From Gracilaria gracilis (lineage: Eukaryota > Rhodophyta > Florideophyceae > Gracilariales > Gracilariaceae): 64,000 nucleotides of DNA. Below the pieces are notes generated by a model. The model had not been told where the DNA came from. It did no database searches and saw only the letters and a program-made list of their open reading frames with translations. A program made the position numbers and the translations under genes. The DNA lies in NCBI GenBank assembly GCA_030374805.1, contig JARGSG010000195.1:620001-684000 (forward strand), written 5' to 3'. Positions 1 to 8,529 of this stretch are shown here, piece after piece; positions within the stretch are counted from its first letter, which is position 1, and every line of letters begins with the position of its first letter.

Positions 1-387
1 GCTCCTTGGAACACTGCAGCTCGAATTCTGGAGGGAGGCCAGAAGAAATCAACACCTGATAGTGATGCTTCCACTACTCACAGCAAAGTGCTGAATCTCA
101 CAGTACATAATGAAGACGTTGCTTGCAGGCGTTGCGGAGGGAATCCTTGTTATTGGGTTCAGGTCGGCACAACAATACTGGAAAAGACAACTGAACAGTT
201 TTCCCTTACTCAGGACTTCACATCCACCAATGAGCTTCGAGAATTCGCGTATAAGGCGTATATTCACGAGCGGCATGGAATACTCGGCAAACATAACCGC
301 ATTCAATTACCTCATTGCGCTCTTGAAGGTATTCGCTCAACTTGGCCGGGTGAAATGGGATCATATATGGGATACAAATTGGAGTGA
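1..387 (+). CDS. Partial hypothetical protein with CxxCGGNPC motif
   Basis: The frame is open from the first base of the window to a stop at 385-387, so the 5' end lies outside. About residues 47-54 it has a CRRCGGNPCYW cluster. The last third has a His/Cys stretch (LPHCALEGIRS) and ends in SYMGYK. I do not recognise a named family. The pattern of a Cys-rich patch, a basic helix, a conserved Cys and a terminal YMG recalls small accessory ORFs found beside DNA transposons in algae and oomycetes, but that comparison is from memory. It sits 6 bp from the tail-to-tail piggyBac relic. Codon structure is continuous, with no stop over 128 codons. Confidence 0.45.
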   Translation, partial: APWNTAARILEGGQKKSTPDSDASTTHSKVLNLTVHNEDVACRRCGGNPCYWVQVGTTILEKTTEQFSLTQDFTSTNELREFAYKAYIHERHGILGKHNRIQLPHCALEGIRSTWPGEMGSYMGYKLE

Positions 388-393
388 AAACGT

Positions 394-2229
394 TTACTTC
401 ATGAACAAAAGCTTCGCTGTAGCCAGAGTGGTGGTTGCTTTGTTTGGTCTAATTCGATGCGGTTTCGAGCTTAGCTTCTTCTCTGCCGATTGGATAAAAT
501 TATACACTTTAAAACGTATGCGTTTCAACTGTTCCGTATTGTGATAAAAGGCAAAGCAGTTGACATGAAAACCACGACGACAAGCACTGCAGGAATACTT
601 TGTATACCCTCCACGCCGAGAGTTGGAGAAAAGACGACACAAAACGCAGTGGACACTCTTGCGTTCCACAGTTTCGAGCAGGACGTGTGTTTGTTCGGCC
701 GAGGCGTCTTGGTTACCAACTCTTCCGTTCGTGGACCTTGTGTCGGTGATGGTGCAGAGAGATGCCCTTCGTTGTTTATACTCTATGTGATCGCTCACCA
801 ATTGCAATATTGTACGCTGCTTCATCGCTTCCAAACCAAAAAGTTTTTCTCCCGGCGCTGTGATGGCATTCAGCAGAGCATGGGAGTTGAGAATGCTGGC
901 GTCAAGAATAAAGGTGAGTATGCTCATCGTGACTCTCCTCTCTTTTCTGACAGTAGCCGACGTAGACTGGAACTGATCAAACCGCTCTGCACCGTTCATG
1001 AAAAGATTGTATGCTACTATAAGCGCTGGCACGTGCATGGTACTCCGTTGGAAGGACTCGTTTCCAATCCAGCGGCGTAATGGTGCCAGGCCGTTCACAC
1101 ACGTTATCGTGTGATTATCAGGTGCATGGATTCTGTTGGTTGGGGTGCCAGCTAGATCATTGGAATAGAAAGTAGCTACAGAGCGGTTTCGGAATACAAG
1201 AAAGCCAGTTTTCTCCGCAATATTCATTGGGTCATTCTTTGTCGTACCTTTGTTGTATACCTGCAACAAGCGCCAATCTCCCCGCGTCGCGTACTTCAAG
1301 GACTGAATTGCTTCTCTCAGTGCCTCTCTGTTCACTTCATGAACGATGTTGAATCGTACTGTCCCCAGCACCTTGCAGTCATCGTCGCTAAGAGCACTAA
1401 GTTTTCTTGCTAATATATGCCTCGTGTAGAAATTTTCCATCACCATAAGTCTCTCAGGGCTAGGCACGGCATGCAAGTATGTCTGGTGGGCCATTTGTGC
1501 ACACCAAAGCGCAGAAGCCGAAGATTTGGGTAGTAGCGAGCCATTGCCTTTACGCTCCACTGCGCCTCGTACACCGCGAAACACATTCGTATACCTCTGA
1601 ACCGGAGCATGCCCAGTTTTATTTCCAGATCCATTGTCTTGGAAATTATGTAAGTACGCATGAGCCCATCCAACAACGGCAGAGAACCTGATTCCAAACT
1701 TTATGGGTTTGGACTTCATGTACGACCGAGCACCTGTTTGTTCCTTGCAACGAATAGTGTTTTCGTCTAGAGAGCTGACACCAACTAGAACGGCAAGAGT
1801 GGCAGCATTTCTTTCGAAATGTTGCAGAATCTGTCTGCCGTGCCAAAGAGGATCAACAGCAGCAACATCCGGATCATACGAAGGATAAAGTCTCAAGGCA
1901 GAACGAATGTGTAGAAACGCTTCACGTCCCATTACGTTCTTGAAAAAAGAAATACCCAACAAGTCTTAGGTGCACCTGTAGTCTCTGAACTGATTCAAGC
2001 GATGAACGGAGGCCGCTAGTTCAAGACAGATGTACGCAAGCAATTCGTACATGCGCAACGGTTTCGCCCGGTGGCCACGACGGATAAGTTTTTGGCTCGT
2101 ATATGTACGAACGCAATCCAGAAAAGAGCCGTTCAGAAAAAAGCGAAACAATCCGAACTGTCTACGATGTGCATAGGATCTGCGAATTAAAGCTGCTTGA
2201 GCTAAATAAAACCGACTTTGCTTTCTCTA
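394..2229 (-). pseudogene. piggyBac-type (PGBD) transposase relic
   Basis: The 522-codon ORF at 1962-394 has the piggyBac layout. An LDENTI segment lies where the first catalytic Asp is expected, then the NFYT box, a VLGTVRFN strand, a YN..MNGAERFDQF box, and a C-terminal C-x2-C ... C-x2-C ... H-x2-C cluster (about residues 435-470) as in piggyBac cysteine-rich tails. The same frame continues upstream to 2229 with matching conserved sequence (helix ELLAYICLEL, then DYR.T.DLLG). It is interrupted by a TAA at 1966-1968; a TAG closes the frame at 2227-2229. Two usual catalytic Asp positions read as Glu (MENFYT instead of MDNFYT, GAERFDQ instead of GVDxxDQ). Stops plus substitutions mean it is probably inactive. 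An acidic stretch in the same frame at about 2230-2455 may be its former N-terminal region. TTAA target sites and terminal repeats were not located. Confidence 0.7.
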
Positions 2230-3204
2230 TTTAGTACAGTACGGGACTTTGTTGTAGAGCTCTAATTTTTCCATTGCTTCCAGGGCAGAAACAACAAACT
2301 CTTCTTCGTTTTCGGTGTCAGTAAATTCTCCTCCAACTTGTGTAAAGTTACATTCAACATGGTTGGAGGGAGCCACTTGTTCTACGTTATCATAGAGAAC
2401 TGGCTGTGGTAGTTGTGATGAAGATATTCTTTGTGATGAAAGGGTCCGAAACAGTCATAGAAAGCAGACGGAAGCAGGGGACAAAAGTGTCCTGTGCTTT
2501 TCGCGGTTTGGTTTGCTTTTGGGTGCTTCAGTGTTTTGATCTGGGGTGCCAATCCAATCTCACCCCACATGAATTTGTGGGAGATGCATACAGTACACTT
2601 TCATTGTATGTTTTGTGCAACGGTTAGTCGGCTGACGCAAATTAGGTACGCGAATTCTTATTGGAGCAGCAAGTTCCCATTACATTGCTTGCAAGTGGCT
2701 GAAGTCAGCTTAGATTTGACTAATTGGCCAATAGAAAAAGTCATCGTTTATGTCTACTCCGGGTAGACATAAGCAGTGCGAACAACTGGCAGAATCGAGG
2801 CCAATTGTTTATCGCCTCATCCAATCATGTTGACTACCTAAGTCTACGTATGTATATTTTATTTCTTAGGGGCCTTCTACGAGTTGATACCCCCAAAAAC
2901 GGAAACCAAAAAAACCTTTCGTTTGCTTGTTTCCATTCGCACATGTGTTACATGAGTGGAAGTACAAGTAAGACAAGCGCCACAGAGAAATCATCACAAG
3001 AGCGCATCCACGTGTTGCACATTCGGCGTCTGCGATCTTCTTCGACACAGCGCCACTAACGACGCCAAGGTACTCCACATCTCGTAGCCTCGGCCGTAAG
3101 CGCTTCGATCACGAGGGCGGCCTTTTCTAGCGCCTTTTGCGCCCAAGAGCATCGTTGCTGCTGGCATAACCGACGGCGGCTGTTGCGCTCCGACACAACA
3201 TTTC
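2230..3204. other. Spacer between two DNA transposon relics, no gene seen
   Basis: No convincing coding sequence. The minus strand at 2230-2455 encodes an acidic peptide in frame with the piggyBac relic and may be its decayed N-terminal part. The rest is presumably non-coding transposon sequence and the 5' region of the Harbinger transposase; the only clear structure is the hairpin at 2748-2772. Confidence 0.4.
2748..2772. repeat. Perfect 10-bp inverted repeat (hairpin)
   Basis: Arms TTATGTCTAC and GTAGACATAA match perfectly around a 5-base loop (TCCGG). It lies 430 bp upstream of the Harbinger transposase ATG and could be a subterminal structure of that element or a junction of two short terminal repeats. 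Function unknown. Confidence 0.6.
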
Positions 3205-4469
3205 ATGAACGGACAGAAACGGTCTGTGTGTCGCAAATTGCTGCCGCGGAGAGTGCTAATCCGAACTCTTAAACTGCGTCAGAATAGGTATGGATCAGTG
3301 TCAGCTACCGTCAAACTTTTGAAGTTACTGCTTCAAGCAGTGCATTCAGTAAGAGTTCCTTACCAAAAAATATTGATCGTACGCCCGCTGTTTTTGGTTG
3401 AAGTTCACATTGAATCCCTTCCTGATCAATATTTCAAACGAATGTATCGAGTATCCAAAACTCAATTTCGGGCATTTTGCGACGTGCTTCGCGACAAGCT
3501 ACAGCGTACTCAGCGAAAGGATTCGATCTTTGCGCACGCGGTTCAAGTGGAAGTTATGCTTTTTGTTACACTCCGACTGTTAGCGGGAGCGAGCTACTTG
3601 GACGTAGGATTGCCGTATGGAATTGGGTTCTCAACCGTGTATGCAATTTTTGATGAAACACTCTCGGCCCTTGACCAGTGCTTGCCCCCACTTCGATTCC
3701 CGCAGAGTGAAAGCGAATGCAAGGAGAATGCAGATATGTTCTATAATTTGAGAAGCACACCACTTCACGGTGTCATAGCTGCACTAGACGGTTTGGCGGT
3801 AGAAATTCGGAAACCAAGGTCGTATGAAGTCCCCGACGCGCGAAAGTACTTCAGCAGGAAAGGTTTTTTTGCAGTTTGTGTTCAAGCTGCAGTTCGTGCT
3901 GACTACCAGTGCTGCTTTTTATCTGCCAGGCACTCAGGTGGAACACATGATGCTACTGCGTTTGGCGCTACAAAGCTATATGATTTGTTGACCAGTTTTA
4001 TTCTACCTGCATGGGCCGCTGTCGTGGCTGACGATGCTTACTCCAATGAGAAGTCTATACTGACACCATTTCCTGGAGAGTATCTCACACAGCGTGAGGA
4101 CGCTTTCAATGCCTATCTATCACTATGTCGAACAGTTGTGGAGCAAGCTTTTGGAATGCTCGTTTGTCGTTTTGGTATATTCTGGTCTGCATTGCGCTAT
4201 CCATTGCGCAAAGTAAGTCTTATTATATTGGTGTCTTGCAAGCTACACAACTACATTATACAGAACAGTGAATCATCTCTGTCGATTTGATTCCACAGCA
4301 TGAGGATAATCACGTAACTGGCGCACCGTTCGTTCACTTTCAAGATGTACTGCATATGGAGCAGGAAAGCATGAGAGCCCGAAATCGTAGCCGGGAGTCA
4401 TCTAATCTCCGTGATGGGATAGCTAATCAGCTTCAAGCCCTTGGCTTCATTCGACGTAGGCTTATGTAA
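3205..4469 (+). pseudogene. PIF/Harbinger (HARBI1-type) transposase, frame broken near C-terminus
   Basis: The ORF from ATG 3205 to the stop at 4288-4290 (361 codons) has the DDE_Tnp_4 catalytic core. The first Asp is in IAALDGLAVEI (about residue 195), the second in VVADDAYS (about residue 274) and the Glu in VVEQAFGML (about residue 312). GGTHDATAF lies between the first two, and SCKLHNYI follows, typical of this family. The expected C-terminal helix (RDGIANQLQALGFIRR) is in another frame and ends at 4467-4469, so there is a frame change at about 4270-4290. No good intron spans it: the only GT..AG pair there is far too short. A cut-and-paste nuclease of this family acts with a Myb/SANT partner; none is evident next to it. 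Confidence 0.75.
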
Positions 4470-4486
4470 GGAACGGAATGCATCTT

Positions 4487-4822
4487 TCAGGCTGGTAACC
4501 ATAAGGCTGGCCAATTTACCATCATAATGCGCTCCGAGGACGGTGATACCATGGCGTTGGCCCAAGACTTGGCATAATCGAGCTGGTTGGCGTGAAAAAT
4601 TCGCAACAGACGCTTGAACACATCCTGAACGTTCTCGCCCGTGAGGGCGGAGGTCTCGTAATCCGGGATGGCGTTCTCGTTGGCACACTGTTGGGCGAGT
4701 ATGTGCGAGACACGGCGGGTTTGGGCGTCATAAACTTGGAGGGTCTGGGCATAAGTGCTCGTCTGATTTCTGCCGGTGCAAAACACAATCGCTGGTTTTC
4801 CTTGTCCATATTGTCGCAACAC
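4487..4822 (-). pseudogene. Possible fragment of a superfamily 2 helicase
   Basis: The N-terminal part of this 111-codon ORF reads LRQYGQGKPAIVFCTGRNQT. This resembles the start of the second RecA-like domain of Ski2/Mer3-type helicases, where 'GKP.LVFC..R' precedes a run of helices. The rest does not show the following helicase motifs, and the upstream minus-strand sequence changes frame (the ORF at 4997-4728 overlaps in another frame). If real, it is a decayed fragment caught between transposons. Chance resemblance is possible. Confidence 0.25.
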
Positions 4823-5145
4823 TTTCAGAATTTACTTTTCGTAGCAACTCCGCTGCGGCGCTGGGACTGCTGGAGCAAAGAACATTCGAAGAGAAGTGGG
4901 CACCAGCATAATTGCTATAACGAACAGTTGTATCCTCGTAGTCCGCCTCTAAATACTCCGCACGATGAGACAGTTTTTCTAGTTGCCTGTCCTGCACGGA
5001 ATGACTTCGTCGATACTGGACCTATTGACAGTTATTCTCCTTGCATTCCCAAACGCGATGTTAACTATCGCCGATGCAGTGGCGTTCACTACCATGTACA
5101 TTGGTTCCCTCTGATCAGGTTGACTTATTCGCAACTCAGTGTCAT

Positions 5146-5501
5146 TCAGATTAAAGAAGAACGAGGCCCCTCGGCAAGACTCTCGATTGACTGCTGAAGC
5201 GTTCTACAAATGGCGTCTTTCTCCTTCTCGTCTGTCGCCTTTTCCATTAAAGATTTTGCCCTCTCAATAGCGCTCATCGCCTCGTTATTCCATCGTTCCC
5301 TTGCGTGCAGAGCCTCGTACACCATCTTGTCTCTCTCTGCTGCTTCCAGCTCCCTCGCCACGACCTTGTCCAGAGGCTGCAGGGCAGTAACCAGTTCGCT
5401 AATACCAACATCATCTGATCCCGTTCGTCGCCGCTTTCGTACCCGCTCATGGACGATGAACGACGTAGATAAGTCGGAACGTACAACTTCACCAACACCT
5501 T
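5146..5501 (-). pseudogene. 3' half of a gene split by Gypsy family 1
   Basis: The frame enters from the LTR junction at 5501 and runs to a stop at 5146-5148. It encodes a basic patch (RVRKRRR) and then a long charged, helical, probably coiled-coil C-terminus rich in Glu, Lys and Ala. The 5' half lies beyond the 12.4-kb retrotransposon at 17929-18999. Removing the element and one copy of the 5-bp duplication joins the two halves in the same frame with no base lost. The family is not recognised; the layout (globular N-terminal domain, basic linker, helical tail) resembles transposon-linked DNA-binding proteins of algae and oomycetes. Confidence 0.6.
5497..5501. repeat. Left target-site duplication of Gypsy family 1 (ACCTT)
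   Basis: ACCTT immediately precedes the left LTR and is repeated at 17929-17933 after the right LTR. A 5-bp duplication is normal for Ty3/Gypsy integrases. It also restores the reading frame of the interrupted ORF, which supports the assignment independently. Confidence 0.85.
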
Positions 5502-6352
5502 TTTGGAGCAACGCCTTTGGCGGGAAAAGCGCAAGCTCACGAAGACGTTCGGAATCTTCCCCTCTACAGGGCAGCACAGCGAACGGAGCACTCCGGGAAT
5601 GACACAGCTAAGCAGGGTGTAAATCCGAGGTCAAACCACCACGACAAGCGTCGGAGCGTGAGGCTGGTTAGTAGTCGGTAGAGATCCACGTGTTCACACG
5701 GTCACGAGATGAGTCCTCGAAAGAGAGTAGCACGGCAACGACAAGGTGTCGGAAACGGGCCACTGCGAACAGGGAAAAAGGCAAACCAAAAAAAGGGGAG
5801 AAGGCAAGCCACCAGAGTGGGGGGAAAGAGAGAGAGTAAAGGAAACCCAATACGGGGGCGAGTATACGACAATAGGTCAAAACGAGACACACAAATAGTG
5901 GTTATACTCTGAGCGCCACAAGGGTGGGTAACTATACGTGAACAACGCGGTCGTCACTCCACTTGGAGGTGAACAGTCCGCGAAGGCGTGATAGTTAGAG
6001 CCAGAAGCCCTTGCTTAGCAAGGGGCAATTTACTTGGGAGAGCGATGCTCAACCCTCTAAGTACTGAGCTCGGTGCACCACTGACAGTGGGTGCGCCGGG
6101 CAAAATAATCTATAAAATATCTGAGTAAATACAGCAATGCTTGGTGCACTGCCTCCGGCATATCCGTGCTACACGTGTGCTAGTCACACCCGCTAAGCGG
6201 CGCCTCGAATCGTGCAACCCACGTGTACATGTGTGGAAATTACCTCAGCGAGGCGAGACGCTAATAGCGGTGTAGCTCATATATATCTACTAACGCATGA
6301 TGCGGAAATTAACTAAGTACCTCAAATCGCCTCCAAGGACTGTTGTCCTTCA
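5502..6352 (-). repeat. 3' LTR of Gypsy family 1
   Basis: 851 bp, collinear with 16076-17928 once the nested solo LTR is removed. The inner end (TGTTGTCCTTCA on the plus strand) abuts the polypurine tract. The outer end reads TTTGGAGCAA where the inner copy reads TGTGGAGCAA. It holds a plus-strand TATA-like box at 6111-6118 pointing towards the antisense ORF, and a TATATATG-like stretch for the minus strand at about 6279-6289. Confidence 0.88.
6111..6118 (+). promoter_or_regulatory. TATA-like box directed at the antisense ORF
   Basis: TATAAAAT on the plus strand inside the 3' LTR, about 270 bp upstream of the ATG at 6388. The box is conserved in the other LTR (about 16684-16691). No equally good TATA box faces the sense direction at this site. 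That it drives the antisense ORF is inference. Confidence 0.4.
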
Positions 6353-6366
6353 TATCGCCCTCCTTA
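6353..6366 (-). other. Polypurine tract of family 1
   Basis: Read on the minus strand, the bases just before the 3' LTR are TAAGGAGGGCGATA. This purine-rich run abuts the LTR and is the expected plus-strand priming site for reverse transcription. Confidence 0.6.
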
Positions 6367-6387
6367 AGAGTGAGCCACGCCGTCGCG

Positions 6388-8355
6388 ATGGCGGGTCGAA
6401 CTCCCAACCGTGGGCATAAAAGCGCATCTCCGAAGTCTTCGGATTCCATCTCGCCTCGCGAAGACCAAGTCACTACCACTCCAAAGTGCACACCTCGCTC
6501 CAGCGACGATCAACCCTGTTCACCACAGTCTTCAACCCGCTCTCGCGGTCGTACTACCAACCCTCCCGTTCCTCGAGTGCCTCGAGTGCCTCGCGCGATG
6601 AGCGGTCAACCTCCGAACTCGAGATACTTCTCCGGATTTCGTTCCGTGCCTCTCCCGCAAAGCGGCAATGCTTCTGGGGCGTCCCAGGGACTCAATGCCA
6701 GTGGCGGGCACATTCTCCCTCCGGGGCAGCAGCCCCATGGTCACGTCATGCAGGAAGTGCCGTGGCCTTCCTACGATGAGCTCGTCGGGCTGAACCCTCG
6801 CGTTCACGTGCATCTCTTCCGGACTGCTCCGTGGTTTCATCCTACAGCCGTTTTCAACGAGGAGCTCATCGCGTCCTATGCGGACAATACTGATCGCCTT
6901 CCCGGGGATCTTCCGGCGTTAGTCACCACTTCGTGGGATTGGCGTCGACGGGTTGCCGTTCCTCCTCACGCAATCTTACGGCGTTCCGGCGAGTCGCTGG
7001 CTTCCGCTCAGGCGGCCTTGGTTCGCTTGGGCTATGCGCGGCAGAGCCGGGCGAACTTCGAGTTCCCAATTCCTGATTCCATCAGCTTTGATCTCCGGTT
7101 GTACCATACTCAAGGCGAGATTTCGTACTGCACCCGCTTGGCGGTGGTTGAGACTTATTCCTGGGGAGGACGTCCTAGTGTACGCCAGGAGGCGGTGTGT
7201 TGGATTCATCCCATCATCCGGGCGGAGTTCAGGTATCTTCGCCGGGAGTCCCGTTCGCGGTGGTTACAGAACTTCATCCGCGATGAGCGCCGTGCGCGTT
7301 CCCGATTCGGGTTTCTCGTCCCGTATCAAAACACGGAGATCAATCGAATCCGGCACCATCACCGGCTGGGCCGTTATGTTCCCATTCCCACTTGGTGGTC
7401 CTCGGTGGAGGTGTGTCGCGGGTGCTACGTGGAGTTGCCCCCGGTCCTCTCCTATCTTGGCTCCTGCCTCATCGAGGATCCGTATTCCGGACTGTGGTCC
7501 GTGGTGCTCACCGAGTGGGCTATCCGCACCGCGGCTTACCTCCTTTGGGAAGTATATGACCAGTATCGACTGTGGTATGTCCCGCCTCGCCTTCGTGCGT
7601 GCATCCGAGGAATCTCATTGCGGGTCCCTCTGGGAGGTGAGAACAATGCCGAAGAAGTTCGTGGACTCCTCGACGTAGTCGACCGAGTTGATTGGGCCAG
7701 CGTGCCCTTCGCTCAGAGCGGCCGCGGTCACGAGGACGGCGGTTTCGACCGGTCTCCGGGACGACGCACGCCATTGGCGGGAGACTTCATCTTTTTCAAT
7801 CACTGGGAGGTGCAAGAGATCTCCGCAGCTGAAGCGGCAGCTCTCCGGATGGCTCCGAGGTATATCCCTTACGGGCATCCCGTTGGCTTCGTCGACGCTG
7901 ATGATTTTTACCACGCCTACGGCGGTGATGACGACCAAATTATGGACGACGAACCCGAGATGGGGTATGATGACGACATAGTCGAAGAGGTTCCTTCCGC
8001 CAACGCGGTTAAGCCGACCTCCAATAACACGGCAGCGCCGGGAATGGCGACGGCTGAGCCGGTGAATCCACCGGCGCCCGACCCTTCGTCGGTAGGTGCC
8101 GTGGTGGCTTCCCTTCCGGACAAACCAGAGGTGATCGAGGTGCCTGCCGTCCTCCCCTCTGGGGATGGAACCGGTGAGGCGGCTGTGATCGCTCAGTTCC
8201 TCAGAGGAGTTGGGCTTTCCGCCACTGTCGCGAGCGGGGACGTCGCCGCCATGCGGGACGCGTTGGCTGCACGCCTTACTGGCGGATCCAATCCCAGCAA
8301 TGGGAGTACTGGTGAGAGCGCTCCGGGCCACTCCAACCAAGGGTCTGGGGCTTAG
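6388..8355 (+). CDS. Antisense ORF of Gypsy family 1, unknown 655-aa protein
   Basis: A 655-codon ORF on the strand opposite to gag-pol fills the gap between the integrase gene and the 3' LTR. The frame is open from 6343, but the first ATG is at 6388, 36 bp inside the LTR edge. The protein has a Ser/Pro/Arg-rich N-terminus (to about residue 110) and a folded-looking Trp/Tyr/Arg-rich core (about 120-440, e.g. WDWRRRV, WIHPIIRAEF). An acidic stretch follows (about 525-560) and then a Pro/Ala/Gly-rich tail. No enzyme motif or zinc finger is visible. It is intact although the adjacent pol has three stops. Antisense ORFs at this site are known from some plant Gypsy lineages; I see no basis for homology to them. 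Confidence 0.7.
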   Translation: MAGRTPNRGHKSASPKSSDSISPREDQVTTTPKCTPRSSDDQPCSPQSSTRSRGRTTNPPVPRVPRVPRAMSGQPPNSRYFSGFRSVPLPQSGNASGASQGLNASGGHILPPGQQPHGHVMQEVPWPSYDELVGLNPRVHVHLFRTAPWFHPTAVFNEELIASYADNTDRLPGDLPALVTTSWDWRRRVAVPPHAILRRSGESLASAQAALVRLGYARQSRANFEFPIPDSISFDLRLYHTQGEISYCTRLAVVETYSWGGRPSVRQEAVCWIHPIIRAEFRYLRRESRSRWLQNFIRDERRARSRFGFLVPYQNTEINRIRHHHRLGRYVPIPTWWSSVEVCRGCYVELPPVLSYLGSCLIEDPYSGLWSVVLTEWAIRTAAYLLWEVYDQYRLWYVPPRLRACIRGISLRVPLGGENNAEEVRGLLDVVDRVDWASVPFAQSGRGHEDGGFDRSPGRRTPLAGDFIFFNHWEVQEISAAEAAALRMAPRYIPYGHPVGFVDADDFYHAYGGDDDQIMDDEPEMGYDDDIVEEVPSANAVKPTSNNTAAPGMATAEPVNPPAPDPSSVGAVVASLPDKPEVIEVPAVLPSGDGTGEAAVIAQFLRGVGLSATVASGDVAAMRDALAARLTGGSNPSNGSTGESAPGHSNQGSGA

Positions 8356-8529
8356 TCCATCTTCCACCTGATTTCCGCTATGCGGTGTTGTTGTAGGATA
8401 TAGACTCGATGGCCATTAAACCTACTTCCGTCTATGACGTATATTTTTCCTTTCACAAGTGCCAGTTTCTCCTTCTCCCACTTCCCAACTTCCTTCCAGG
8501 TGAGCTAGCTTCTTCCCTTTCGGGGCGTG
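8356..8529. other. Short gap between antisense ORF and integrase end
   Basis: 174 bp between two convergent reading frames (antisense ORF stop at 8353-8355, pol stop at 8530-8532). No feature recognised. Confidence 0.5.

Noticed and set aside
490..1080. 196-codon plus-strand ORF
   Set aside because: Shadow of the piggyBac reading frame, which has family motifs on the minus strand.
4592..5197. 201-codon plus-strand ORF
   Set aside because: No motif, and minus-strand frames in the region read more like degraded protein. Probably chance.
7615..8367. 250-codon minus-strand ORF opposite the antisense ORF of family 1
   Set aside because: Composition is that of a shadow frame; no pol-like motif, and the sense pol frame already ends at 8530 after a chromodomain.
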